Shown in pieces: positions 48,798 through 57,081 of a stretch of DNA of 64,000 nt; position 1 is the stretch's first letter; each line of letters opens with the position of its first letter. Source of the stretch: Oscillospiraceae bacterium (GTDB lineage Bacteria; Bacillota; Clostridia; Oscillospirales; Oscillospiraceae); the NCBI GenBank assembly GCA_910575695.1, contig CAJTGJ010000020.1, positions 1 to 64,000 on the forward strand, in the 5' to 3' direction. The notes below the pieces were generated by a model. That model was given only the letters and a program-made list of their open reading frames with translations, did no database searches and was not told the DNA's origin. Made by a program: the position numbers and the translations under genes.

Positions 48798-48908
48798 CAG
48801 TTGGCCGACAGGGACGCCCGGATCGCTGAGCTGGACGGCAAAATTCGGTCCATCACCTTCAAAAACGGCATAGAGCACCGATTTGTCTGCAAGCAGAAAG
48901 AGGCATGA
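48798..48908 (+). pseudogene. C-terminal fragment of a mobile-element protein
   Basis: A GC-rich in-frame piece without a start reads QLADRDARIAELDGKIRSIT..., ends EHRFVCKQKEA and TGA, and is followed by a terminator. It looks like the coiled-coil tail of a recombinase or relaxase, but I cannot name the family. The junction with AT-rich DNA lies near 48790. Confidence 0.4.
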
Positions 48909-48913
48909 TAAAA

Positions 48914-48957
48914 CCCGGAACCCGCTGATTTCAAGGGATTCCGGGCTTGCCTTTTTT
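48914..48957 (+). terminator. Terminator after the fragment
   Basis: CCCGGAA (48914-48920) and TTCCGGG (48939-48945), with inner pairing (CCC / GGG), followed by CTTTTTT. Confidence 0.7.
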
Positions 48958-48971
48958 GTACCGGGCATCCT

Positions 48972-49994
48972 TTATCCAATGAACATGGCGTCCCCAAAAG
49001 AAAAGAATCGGTAGCGCTCCCGCACCGCCTCCTCATAAGCACTGAGGACCTGCTCCCGGCCCGCCAGGGCAGACACCAGCATGATCAGCGTGGATTCCGG
49101 CAGATGGAAGTTGGTCACCAGCGCGTCCAGGACCTTGAACCGGTAGCCGGGATGGATGAAAATATTTGTCCACCCCGCCGACGCGCTCAGCGAACCGTCC
49201 TCGTTCGCCCAGCTCTCAATGGTGCGGCAGGAGGTGGTACCTACGCAGACCACCCGGCCCCCGGCCCGCTTCGTTTCGTTGATCTCGTCGGCAGTCTCCT
49301 GGGGAATGACGCAGTATTCCGAGTGCATCTCGTGCTCGTCCAAATTTTCCGCCTTCACCGGGCGGAAGGTGCCCAGGCCCACGTGGAGGGTCACATAACA
49401 CACCTTTACCCCCATAACCCGGACCTGCTCCAGCAGCTCCTTGGTGAAGTGCAGGCCCGCCGTGGGCGCGGCGGCGGAGCCCGCCACCTTGGAATACACT
49501 GTCTGATAGCGTTCCCCGTCCTCCAGCTCCGCCTTGATGTAGGGCGGCAGAGGCATTTTCCCCAGCCGCTCCAGCTTCTCCAGGAAAATGCCCTCGTAGT
49601 CGAACCGGACCAGACGGTTGCCGCCCTCCACCTCGCCCACCACCTGGGCGGACAGCTCCCCGTCCCCGAAGGTGACGGCCGCGCCGGGACGCAGCTTTTT
49701 GCCGGGACGCACCAGACACTCCCACACCTTGTCCCCACGGTCGATGAGCAGCAGCACCTCGCAGGCCCCGCCCCCCGCCCGCTTCCCGATGAGCCGGGCA
49801 GGCAGCACCCGGCTGTCGTTGAGCACCAGGCAGTCCCCGGGGCGCAGCAGGGAGGGCAGGTCATAGAAATGCATATGCTGTGTCTCCCCCGTGGCCTTGT
49901 CCAGCGCCAGCAGACGGGAGGCATCCCGCCGCTCCAGCGGCGTCTGGGCGATCAGCTCGGGAGGAAGGTCGAAATAAAAATCAGAAGTTTTCAC
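48972..49994 (-). CDS. queA: tRNA S-adenosylmethionine:ribosyltransferase-isomerase
   Basis: 340 residues, the family length. [29 protein letters not shown] at the start, [10 protein letters not shown] (about 58), PTAGLHFT (about 173) and [13 protein letters not shown] (about 200) are QueA marks. It moves the ribosyl group of SAM onto 7-aminomethyl-7-deazaguanine in tRNA, the step before queuosine. Its start overlaps the stop of the SpoIID gene by four bases. No tgt is in the window, although queA-tgt is the common order. Confidence 0.96.
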   Translation of the reverse strand: MKTSDFYFDLPPELIAQTPLERRDASRLLALDKATGETQHMHFYDLPSLLRPGDCLVLNDSRVLPARLIGKRAGGGACEVLLLIDRGDKVWECLVRPGKKLRPGAAVTFGDGELSAQVVGEVEGGNRLVRFDYEGIFLEKLERLGKMPLPPYIKAELEDGERYQTVYSKVAGSAAAPTAGLHFTKELLEQVRVMGVKVCYVTLHVGLGTFRPVKAENLDEHEMHSEYCVIPQETADEINETKRAGGRVVCVGTTSCRTIESWANEDGSLSASAGWTNIFIHPGYRFKVLDALVTNFHLPESTLIMLVSALAGREQVLSAYEEAVRERYRFFSFGDAMFIG

Positions 49995-51769
49995 ATATAT
50001 CCCACCGTAATGCCAGTATAGTAGAATTGCAGGATCTGCTGGTAATTCCAGCCCATGTTGGCCATGGCATAGGCCCCGTACTGGCTCATGCCCACATTGT
50101 GGCCCCAGCCCCTGCCGATGAAGGTGAAGGAACCGTTGCTCCCCGTGGTGCTGCTGAGGCTCCCCGCGGCCCCGGAGGAGCCTGTGCCCGTTCCGCCGCC
50201 GCTTCCCGGCTCCAGCTGGGTCACGCCGCCGCTGGTGATCACATAGGCGTCCCCGTCCACCGCCGACACGTTCCCGTTCCCGTCAATGGCGTACAGCCCG
50301 GAGGTGCTGTCCGCCGTGGTGGAGCCGTTAATATTCACCCCGTCCCCCGGTCCAGCGTCTGTCCCGGACGGATAGGCGATCGCCGCCGCGCTGAAGCCGT
50401 AGCGGTAGGAGCGCAGGGACAGCATCCCCACCACATACCGGGTGTCGATGGAGTAGCTTTTCCCATTGCTGTCGGTGAAGGTCACCTTCCGGGGGTTCCC
50501 GGACTCTGTCAGCGACGTCACGGCGATGGAAACAATGGAGCTTCCTATGTTAGTATACCCCAATTTCTTCATCCCTGTCACCAGCACGGAGGAGGTCACC
50601 GTCTTGGTCCAGTCGTTGCTCACACCGGCCTTGGCCTCATAGGGGTCGGGCCTGCCCACCAAATAGGGGTAGCTGGACTGGCTGCCCCCCCAGACATTGG
50701 CCGAGCCCTCGCTGGCCCCGCCGTTGCTGGAGTAGTAGAAGGTCTCAGCCACTTTGCCGTTGTACATCGCGTACTGTCCGACGGTCTGGTCCCCCGCCGC
50801 GTCGGAGTTGGCCCCCGCCCTGGTCTGGCCGGTGTATGCCTGACAGTGAGTGTTGTCGCAGATGTCAAAATGCGAGCCGCTGTGCCTGGTGCCCAGCGTC
50901 GCCGCGTAGCTCCGGGCCGCCACCGCCTGGGCTTTCAGCGCCTCGACGGGCCAGCTGGTGCTCATCTCGGTGGCCACCACGCCCTTTACGTAGTCCTCAA
51001 AATCCACCATATTTACCACAGTCATGTCTTTGCCGCCGATGCGCTCGAAGCGGAAGCCGCCGTAGTACAGCTTGTTCTTGCTCAGGGTAACGTACTTCCC
51101 GGCCCCCGACCCGTTGGGTTCCACCCCCAGGCCGGTGCCTTTCCCCAGGTCGTCAAACTGGAACAGGATGGTGTTGGTGCCGGTGACCACCACATTGACG
51201 CTGTACTCCGAGGTGCCCTTCAAAACGGTGGACACCCCCTGGGCCGCAAACGCCTCCTGAGCCTCCACGGCCTTGGCGCGGGTGGTGTAATTGCCGATCC
51301 GGGCGTAAAACTCCCCGCCGATGTACGCCGGGAAGCCCCCCTCATACTTTGCCGCCGCCGACTGGGCCGCGGCGAAGGTGGAATAGGGCCCCGACGCCTG
51401 GAGGTGGTACTCCCCCACCGCCACAGAGGAAGTCACACCGGAATGGTAGCTGGTATAGCCATTGAGGGTGCCGTAACAGACGTTCATGGTCTTGACCACC
51501 GAGACGGCCTTCTCAGTGGTGGAGCCCAGCGCTGTAAACTGGTTGGCGCTGTTATAATACCCGAAGCGGAAGCCGGCCCCTGTGCTGTTGGCCATGTTCA
51601 GCCCCTCCATGGCCCCGGTGCCGTAGGAGCCGTCGTGGTGCAGGCCCACCCGGATGATCTTCCCGGACGCGCCGGAGGACGCGGCGGAGCCCGTCTGCCC
51701 TCCTCCAGAGGCCATAAAAAGGGCAATAGACAGACACAGGGCTGCAATTTGCACGAATTTTCGCTTCAT
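49991..51769 (-). CDS. SpoIID/LytB-domain protein with SPOR-like repeat
   Basis: About 592 residues. A signal peptide ends near ASGGG; an SPOR-like region (about 115-185, [19 protein letters not shown], then [21 protein letters not shown]) precedes the SpoIID domain (about 245-560): [48 protein letters not shown]. SpoIID enzymes strip denuded glycan strands during engulfment; LytB proteins stimulate amidase. A Gly/Ser-rich insert (about 520-540) splits the domain. ATG 51769 is preferred; 51781 is possible. Coupled to queA by overlap. Confidence 0.9.
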   Translation of the reverse strand: MKRKFVQIAALCLSIALFMASGGGQTGSAASSGASGKIIRVGLHHDGSYGTGAMEGLNMANSTGAGFRFGYYNSANQFTALGSTTEKAVSVVKTMNVCYGTLNGYTSYHSGVTSSVAVGEYHLQASGPYSTFAAAQSAAAKYEGGFPAYIGGEFYARIGNYTTRAKAVEAQEAFAAQGVSTVLKGTSEYSVNVVVTGTNTILFQFDDLGKGTGLGVEPNGSGAGKYVTLSKNKLYYGGFRFERIGGKDMTVVNMVDFEDYVKGVVATEMSTSWPVEALKAQAVAARSYAATLGTRHSGSHFDICDNTHCQAYTGQTRAGANSDAAGDQTVGQYAMYNGKVAETFYYSSNGGASEGSANVWGGSQSSYPYLVGRPDPYEAKAGVSNDWTKTVTSSVLVTGMKKLGYTNIGSSIVSIAVTSLTESGNPRKVTFTDSNGKSYSIDTRYVVGMLSLRSYRYGFSAAAIAYPSGTDAGPGDGVNINGSTTADSTSGLYAIDGNGNVSAVDGDAYVITSGGVTQLEPGSGGGTGTGSSGAAGSLSSTTGSNGSFTFIGRGWGHNVGMSQYGAYAMANMGWNYQQILQFYYTGITVGYM

Positions 51770-51808
51770 TTGCTTCTCCATTTCTCCACTTGGGACGTCA
51801 GCGATAAA

Positions 51809-51837
51809 TTGACACTTTAGCGCGATGATGTTATATT
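51809..51837 (+). promoter_or_regulatory. Promoter of asd-dapA-dapB
   Basis: TTGACA (51809-51814), 17 bp, TATATT (51832-51837). Confidence 0.85.
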
Positions 51838-51975
51838 GGTATATACATCAAACCATACGCCATTGTCAAAGCGTTGGGACGTATGGGCTGATTTCGACAT
51901 GATTCCCAATTATAACGTATTTCCCGCCGGTCAGCAACCCCCAAATTCCCACCGGCAAACAGGAGGTCATTTGAT

Positions 51976-53061
51976 ATGGAAAAATATAAAGTTGGCGTCA
52001 TCGGCGCCACCGGCATGGTGGGCCAGCGCTTCATCACCCTGATGGAAAACCACCCCTGGTTCCAGCTCACCGTGGCAGCCGCCAGCCCCCGTTCCGCGGG
52101 GAAACGGTACGAGGACGCGGTGGCGGGCCGCTGGGCCATGGACACCCCCATCCCCGAGGAGGCCAGGAGTCTGGTGCTGCTCAGCGCCCAGGACGACGTG
52201 GAGAAAATCACCTCCCAGGTGGATTTTGTGTTCTCCGCCGTGGATATGAAAAAGGACGAGATCAAGGCCCTGGAGGAGGAGTACGCCAAACACGAGTGCC
52301 CGGTGGTGTCCAACAACTCCGCCCACCGCTGGACCCCCGACGTGCCCATGGTCATCCCTGAGGTGAACCCGGATCACATCGAGGTCATCAAAGACCAGCG
52401 AAAGCGTCTGGGCACCAAACGGGGCTTCATCGCCGTTAAATCCAACTGCTCCATCCAGAGCTATGTCCCCGCCCTGTCCCCCCTGCGCCGGTTCGGCGTG
52501 GAAAAGGTGCTGGTGTGTACCTATCAGGCCATCTCCGGCGCGGGCAAGACCTTTGCGACCTGGCCCGAGATGGTGGATAACCTGATTCCCTACATCGGCG
52601 GCGAGGAGGAAAAGAGCGAGCAGGAGCCGCTGAAGGTATGGGGCCGGGTGGAGAACGGTGCCATCGTCAACGCCGAGGGCACCTCCATCACCGCCCAGTG
52701 CCTGCGGGTACCCGTGTCCAACGGACACACCGCCGCCGCGTTCGTCACCTTCAAAAACAAGCCCACCATGGAGCAGATGAAGCAGGCGTGGAAGGACTTC
52801 CGGGGCCGCGCCCAGGAGCTGGACCTGCCCACCGCCCCCAAGCAGTTCCTCCACTACTTTGAGGAGCCCGACCGGCCCCAGGCCCGCCTGGACCGGGACC
52901 TGGAGGGCGGCATGGCCGTTTCCATCGGACGCCTGCGCCCGGACACCCAATACGATTACAAGTTTGTCTCCCTGTCCCACAACACCCTGCGGGGTGCGGC
53001 GGGCGGCGGCGTGGAGCTGGCAGAGCTGCTGTGCGCCGAGGGATATATCGATCATCAGTAA
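51976..53061 (+). CDS. asd: Aspartate-semialdehyde dehydrogenase
   Basis: 361 residues. Rossmann GATGMVGQRF at residues 10-19, the catalytic Cys in KSNCSIQSY (about 157), GAGKTF (about 190), and the His in VPVSNGHTAA (about 250). The LRGAAGG end and length match the archaeal/fungal-type branch, which some Firmicutes share. It reduces aspartyl phosphate to the semialdehyde. It follows the LysC step and leads to dapA, which starts 17 bases after it. Confidence 0.95.
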   Translation: MEKYKVGVIGATGMVGQRFITLMENHPWFQLTVAAASPRSAGKRYEDAVAGRWAMDTPIPEEARSLVLLSAQDDVEKITSQVDFVFSAVDMKKDEIKALEEEYAKHECPVVSNNSAHRWTPDVPMVIPEVNPDHIEVIKDQRKRLGTKRGFIAVKSNCSIQSYVPALSPLRRFGVEKVLVCTYQAISGAGKTFATWPEMVDNLIPYIGGEEEKSEQEPLKVWGRVENGAIVNAEGTSITAQCLRVPVSNGHTAAAFVTFKNKPTMEQMKQAWKDFRGRAQELDLPTAPKQFLHYFEEPDRPQARLDRDLEGGMAVSIGRLRPDTQYDYKFVSLSHNTLRGAAGGGVELAELLCAEGYIDHQ

Positions 53062-53078
53062 CAAAGAGGAGGCACCTT

Positions 53079-53966
53079 ATGAATACCCCTGTCTTTACCG
53101 GCTCCTGTACAGCCCTGATCACTCCCTTCGATCAGAATAATATCATCAACTATGACGCCTTCGGCCGTCTCATCGACCAGCAGATCGAGGCCGGTGTGGA
53201 CGCGCTGTGCGTGTGCGGCACCACCGGCGAGTGCGCCACCATGTCCATCCGGGAGCACATCGCCGCCATGGAATTCTGCGTGAAGCGTGTCAACCACCGG
53301 GTCACCGTCATCGCGGGGGCGGGGAGCAACGACACCTCCGCCGCCGTCTACCTGTCCCAGCACGCCCAGGATGCCGGGGCGGACGCCCTGCTCCACGTCA
53401 CCCCCTACTACAACAAGGCCAGCCAGACCGGCCTCATCAAGCACTATGAGTATATCGCCGACCGGGTGGAGCTGCCCGTCATCCTCTACAACGTGCCCAG
53501 CCGCACCGGCGTGTCCTTCACCGCCGAGACCTACAAGGTGCTCAGCCAGCATCCCAAGATCACCGGCGTCAAGGAGGCCAGCGGCGACTTCTCCCTGCTG
53601 GCCCACACCCGGTTCCTGTGCGGGGACAATTTCTATATCTGGTCGGGCAACGACGACCAGGTGGTGCCCATGATGGCGCTGGGCGCCAAGGGTGTGATTT
53701 CCGTAGCCGCCAACATCGTTCCCGATGTGATGCAGCGCATGACCCATCTGTGCCTGTCCAACGACTACGACGCCGCTTCCAAGATCCAGATCCAGTACAT
53801 GGATCTGATCGACGCCCTGTTTACCGAGGTCAACCCCATCCCTATCAAGGCGGCAATGAACCTGCTGGGCATGGACGCGGGCTCCCTGCGCCTGCCCCTG
53901 TGCGACATCTCGGACAAAAACCTGGAGGTCCTCCGTCAGGCCATGCACCGGGCGGGCCTGCTGTAA
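53079..53966 (+). CDS. dapA: 4-hydroxy-tetrahydrodipicolinate synthase
   Basis: 295 residues from the ATG at 53079 (GAGGAGG upstream). TIM barrel with GTTGE (about 46), YYNKASQTGL (about 111), Tyr and Arg in YNVPSRTGV (about 137-145), and the Schiff-base Lys in GVKEASGD (about 166). It condenses aspartate semialdehyde and pyruvate. Gap of 13 bases to dapB. The start of the lysine and dipicolinate branch in a probable spore former. Confidence 0.97.
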   Translation: MNTPVFTGSCTALITPFDQNNIINYDAFGRLIDQQIEAGVDALCVCGTTGECATMSIREHIAAMEFCVKRVNHRVTVIAGAGSNDTSAAVYLSQHAQDAGADALLHVTPYYNKASQTGLIKHYEYIADRVELPVILYNVPSRTGVSFTAETYKVLSQHPKITGVKEASGDFSLLAHTRFLCGDNFYIWSGNDDQVVPMMALGAKGVISVAANIVPDVMQRMTHLCLSNDYDAASKIQIQYMDLIDALFTEVNPIPIKAAMNLLGMDAGSLRLPLCDISDKNLEVLRQAMHRAGLL

Positions 53967-53979
53967 AGGAAGTGCCGTC

Positions 53980-54738
53980 ATGCAAAGGATAATCATCTCC
54001 GGCTGCTGCGGCCACATGGGCCGGGTGGTGGCGGACATCTGCACGGGAGACCCGGACGTGGAGGTATCCGCCGGGATTGACGTGCTGGCCCAGCCCATGG
54101 ACGGCTTCCCCGTGTTCTCCACCCCCGCCGCCTGCGGCGTGGAAGCGGACGCGCTGATCGACTTCTCCCATCCCGCCGCGCTGGACGGGCTTCTGGGCTT
54201 CTGCACCGCCCGTAAGCTGCCCGCTGTGCTGGCCACCACCGGATATTCCGAAGAACAGCTCACCCGGATCGACCGGGCGGCAAAGAGCATCCCCGTGTTC
54301 CGCTCCGCCAATATGTCCCTGGGCATCAACGTCCTGCTGGATCTGGTGAAGCGTGCCGCCGCCCTTCTGGGGGACAGCTTCGACGTGGAGATTACCGAGC
54401 GCCACCACAGCCGCAAGCTGGACGCCCCCAGCGGCACCGCGCTGATGCTGGCGGACGCCGCGGCCTCCGCCCTGCCCTACGAGGCGCAGTACACCTATGA
54501 CCGCTACAGCGTCCGCAAGCCCCGGGACAAGCGGGAGATCGGCATCTCCTCCCTGCGGGGAGGCACCATCGTGGGCGACCATTCCGTGGTATTCGCCGGA
54601 CGGGATGAGGTCATCGAGTTCACCCACCATGCCGCCAGCCGGGAGGTGTTCGCCGTGGGCGCGGTGAAGGCGGCGAAGTTCCTGGCGTCTGTGGACGCGC
54701 CGGGGCTGTACGACATGTCCCATCTTATTGCCCATTGA
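53980..54738 (+). CDS. dapB: 4-hydroxy-tetrahydrodipicolinate reductase
   Basis: 252 residues. GCCGHMGR (a variant of GxxGxMG, about 7-14), DFSHPAAL, TTGYSEEQL, FRSANMSLGIN, and the signature EITERHHSRKLDAPSGTAL (about 136-154). The His pair and Lys there act in catalysis. It uses NAD(P)H to make tetrahydrodipicolinate. Coupled with dapA. No later dap gene is in the window. Confidence 0.96.
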   Translation: MQRIIISGCCGHMGRVVADICTGDPDVEVSAGIDVLAQPMDGFPVFSTPAACGVEADALIDFSHPAALDGLLGFCTARKLPAVLATTGYSEEQLTRIDRAAKSIPVFRSANMSLGINVLLDLVKRAAALLGDSFDVEITERHHSRKLDAPSGTALMLADAAASALPYEAQYTYDRYSVRKPRDKREIGISSLRGGTIVGDHSVVFAGRDEVIEFTHHAASREVFAVGAVKAAKFLASVDAPGLYDMSHLIAH

Positions 54739-54753
54739 GGGGAGGTGCGGAAA

Positions 54754-54969
54754 ATGCCCTATATCTCCGTGGAAAGCGGCGTCCTTTCCAACGACCAGAA
54801 GGTGGAGCTGATCCAGCGCCTGACCCAGACCGCCTCTGAGGTCATGCACGTTCCCCAGGAGTTTTTTACCGTCACCATCAAGGAGCTGCCCGATGCGAAT
54901 TTCGGCATCGGCGGCAGGACCATTGACAAGGTGAAGGCGGAATACATCCAAACGCACAAAACAGTCTGA
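54754..54969 (+). CDS. 4-oxalocrotonate tautomerase family protein
   Basis: 71 residues from the ATG at 54754. This start is needed because Pro2 (MPYISVES) is the catalytic base after Met removal; the GTG nine bases upstream would hide it. The pattern LSNDQKVELIQRLTQTASEVM and FTVTIKELPDANFGIGG is typical. Real substrates of small tautomerases vary. It lies 15 bases after dapB and ends the operon. Confidence 0.85.
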   Translation: MPYISVESGVLSNDQKVELIQRLTQTASEVMHVPQEFFTVTIKELPDANFGIGGRTIDKVKAEYIQTHKTV

Positions 54970-54970
54970 A

Positions 54971-55010
54971 AAAAGTACGGGGACCGCGCCTGCGGCCCCC
55001 GTACTTTTTT
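54971..55010. terminator. Bidirectional terminator between the dap operon and tyrS
   Basis: AAAAGTACGGGG and CCCCGTACTTTT around a GC-rich loop, with A- and T-runs on both sides. It serves the dap operon and the converging nudix-tyrS unit. Confidence 0.92.
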
Positions 55011-55021
55011 CTTCACGCCAA

Positions 55022-56248
55022 TTACGCCAGCACCGCCCGGTGGAACACCTTTTTGCCCTTCTTGATGATAACGCCCTCCCCGGCGAATGCCTCCCTGGGG
55101 AACTGGGCAGCGGAGTCGGTGATCTTCTCGTCCGCCACGGCAATGCCCCCCTGCTGGATGAGCCGCCGGGCCTCGCCGTTGGACGCCGCCAGCCCGCACT
55201 TGACCAGCAGGGTCAGCGCGCCAATGGAGCCGTCGGTGAAGTCGGCATCGGTCAATTCTGTGGACGGCATATTGCTGGCGTCCCCGCCGGTGGAGAACAG
55301 CGCCTTGGCGGCGTCCCGGGCCTTGTTGGCCTCCTCCTCGCCGTGGACCATGCTGGTCAGCTCCCAGGCCAGGATCTCCTTGGCCTGGTTCAGCTGGGCG
55401 TCCTTCCAGCCGTCCATCTCGTCGATCTGCTCCAGGGGCAGGAAGGTCAGCAGGCGGATGCACTTCATCACATCCGCGTCCCCCACGTTGCGCCAGTACT
55501 GGTAGAAATCGTAGGGGCTGGTCTTGTTGGGGTCCAGCCACACCGCGTTGCCCGCCGTCTTGCCCATCTTGTTGCCCTGGGAATCGGTGAGCAGAGTGAT
55601 GGTCATACAGTGGGAATCCTTGCCCAGCTTCCGGCGGATCAGCTCGGTGCCCCCCAGCATATTGGACCACTGGTCGTTGCCGCCGCACTGCATATTACAG
55701 CCTGCGGTCTGGAACATATGGTAGAAGTCATAGGACTGCATGATCATATAGTTGAACTCCAGGAAGGACAGGCCCTTCTCCATGCGCTGCTTGTAGCACT
55801 CCGCCCGGAGCATATTGTTCACCGAGAAGCAGGCCCCCACCTCCCGGAGCAGCTCCACGTAGTTCAGGTCCAGCAGCCAGTCGGCGTTATTGAGCATCAT
55901 AGCTTTGCCCTCGCCGAAGTCGATGAACTTCTCCATCTGGCGCTTAAAACACTCGGCGTTGTGGTCGATGTCCTCCTTGGTGAGCATTTTCCGCATATCG
56001 GTGCGGCCGGAGGGGTCGCCGATCATGGTGGTGCCGCCGCCGATCAGGGCGATGGGGGTGTTCCCCGCCGCCTGGAGCCGCTTCATCAGCGTCAGGGCCA
56101 CGAAGTGCCCCGCCGTCAGGCTGTCCGCCGTGCAGTCAAAGCCGATATAAAAGGTTGCATTGCCGTTGTTGATGAGGTCCTTCACCTCGTCCTCGCTGGT
56201 CACCTGGGCTATCAGCCCGCGGGCCACAAGTTCGTCGTAAATTGTCAT
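55022..56248 (-). CDS. tyrS: Tyrosyl-tRNA synthetase
   Basis: 408 residues from the ATG at 56248, with AAGGAG six bases upstream. Class I: HIGH-like SLTAGHFVAL (about 45), KMSKS-like NKMGKTAGN (about 230), and a C-terminal S4 RNA-binding domain (LVKCGLAASNGEARRLIQQGGIAV, about 345-370). It charges tRNA-Tyr. A Tyr T-box lies upstream of the fused Nudix frame, so starvation for tyrosine raises its expression. Family TyrS type 1 length. Confidence 0.96.
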   Translation of the reverse strand: MTIYDELVARGLIAQVTSEDEVKDLINNGNATFYIGFDCTADSLTAGHFVALTLMKRLQAAGNTPIALIGGGTTMIGDPSGRTDMRKMLTKEDIDHNAECFKRQMEKFIDFGEGKAMMLNNADWLLDLNYVELLREVGACFSVNNMLRAECYKQRMEKGLSFLEFNYMIMQSYDFYHMFQTAGCNMQCGGNDQWSNMLGGTELIRRKLGKDSHCMTITLLTDSQGNKMGKTAGNAVWLDPNKTSPYDFYQYWRNVGDADVMKCIRLLTFLPLEQIDEMDGWKDAQLNQAKEILAWELTSMVHGEEEANKARDAAKALFSTGGDASNMPSTELTDADFTDGSIGALTLLVKCGLAASNGEARRLIQQGGIAVADEKITDSAAQFPREAFAGEGVIIKKGKKVFHRAVLA

Positions 56249-56707
56249 GTTTTTCTCCTTCTTTCGTTTTTGGGTAAGCTCCCAGGCCATCTCCATAGAC
56301 CAGGACTGATAGCTTAAAAAGGTTGTTTTCCGGAACTCCTCTGCCGGCATCCAGGTGAGAACATGATCGCTCTCCACAGGCTGAGATACCTGCTTTCCCA
56401 GTTCAAGCAAATAAACGTGGCCTATGGGGTGATAGGGACGCCCGTTCAAATCGGCGGTGAACTCCTCCCCCACGCAGACCTTCTCCCCCACCGCCACAGC
56501 ATATCCTGTCTCCTCCAGGGCCTCCCGGCGGATACAGGCAGGTTCATCCTCGCCAGGCTCAATGCCGCCGCCCAGCAGGAAACAGCCCTTACGGGCACTG
56601 CAGACCACCGCCGCATTACCCTGGCCATCAAAGGCAATCCCGTAGGCTCCGGGACGGTCCCGGTACGTCATCCCCGGCTGGGGCGCTCCAAACACCCTAT
56701 GCTCCAT
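55022..56707 (-). CDS. Nudix hydrolase fused in frame to tyrosyl-tRNA synthetase
   Basis: One open frame of 561 residues. Residues 1-140 are a Nudix domain: GGGIEPGEDEPACIRREALEETGY contains the GX5EX7REUXEEXGU box (about 46-68). Without a stop the frame passes through a Lys-rich linker (TQKRKKEKN), which is the translation of the tyrS ribosome site, into TyrRS at residue 154. AGGAGG precedes the first ATG. Nudix enzymes hydrolyse nucleoside-diphosphate derivatives; a cleaning role beside a synthetase is a guess. A full-length fusion and a free TyrRS are both possible. Confidence 0.75.
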   Translation of the reverse strand: MEHRVFGAPQPGMTYRDRPGAYGIAFDGQGNAAVVCSARKGCFLLGGGIEPGEDEPACIRREALEETGYAVAVGEKVCVGEEFTADLNGRPYHPIGHVYLLELGKQVSQPVESDHVLTWMPAEEFRKTTFLSYQSWSMEMAWELTQKRKKEKNMTIYDELVARGLIAQVTSEDEVKDLINNGNATFYIGFDCTADSLTAGHFVALTLMKRLQAAGNTPIALIGGGTTMIGDPSGRTDMRKMLTKEDIDHNAECFKRQMEKFIDFGEGKAMMLNNADWLLDLNYVELLREVGACFSVNNMLRAECYKQRMEKGLSFLEFNYMIMQSYDFYHMFQTAGCNMQCGGNDQWSNMLGGTELIRRKLGKDSHCMTITLLTDSQGNKMGKTAGNAVWLDPNKTSPYDFYQYWRNVGDADVMKCIRLLTFLPLEQIDEMDGWKDAQLNQAKEILAWELTSMVHGEEEANKARDAAKALFSTGGDASNMPSTELTDADFTDGSIGALTLLVKCGLAASNGEARRLIQQGGIAVADEKITDSAAQFPREAFAGEGVIIKKGKKVFHRAVLA

Positions 56708-56726
56708 TCAGATTTCCTCCTGCATC

Positions 56727-56998
56727 AAAACGCCCCCTGTCCCATTCAGGACAGAGGGCGAAAGCTCGCGGTACCACCTCTGCTTTGCCGCCCCCTCGCG
56801 GAAACGGCCTCAGGGAGTCCCCAGCAGGACCCCGGCGCTGTACCGGGCGCACCCGTCCAGCCCTACTGGGGAAATCCCGTTCAGGCGGCTGCTCCGAGGG
56901 GTATTCGCCAACGGCCCCTCTCCCCCTTCCACCAAAACGGGGGCTCTCTGGGCAGGAAGCCGGTGGCTACTGGTCCTCATCCTCGCATTACCAGAATC
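56727..56998 (-). promoter_or_regulatory. T-box riboswitch, tyrosine specifier
   Basis: On the minus strand the leader has AGTA and GAGAGCC-type stem I elements, a specifier loop GCGAATACCCC with the codon UAC (bases 56903-56901), the T-box motif TGGTACCGCG (56776-56767), and a terminator CGCCCTCTGTCC / GGGACAGGGGGCG followed by TTTT (56760-56727). Uncharged tRNA-Tyr pairs with UAC and the T-box bulge and stops termination. The Nudix start lies 20 bases beyond. Confidence 0.93.
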
Positions 56999-57024
56999 AT
57001 ATCACAAGATGCCCGCCTTGTCAA
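56996..57024 (-). promoter_or_regulatory. Promoter of the T-box/nudix-tyrS unit
   Basis: On the minus strand TTGACA (57024-57019), 17 bp, TATGAT (57001-56996). Confidence 0.88.
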
Positions 57025-57038
57025 ATCCTTTTCCGGGA

Positions 57039-57072
57039 AACAACAAAGCAGCCTTTCGGCTGCTTTGTTGTT
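57039..57072. terminator. Terminator downstream of the first SleB-like gene
   Basis: AACAACAAAGCAGCC and its complement form a perfect 15-bp stem with a TTTC loop; both flanks are A/T rich. It separates the SleB-like gene from the tyrS promoter. Confidence 0.88.
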
Positions 57073-57081
57073 CCTTGCTTC

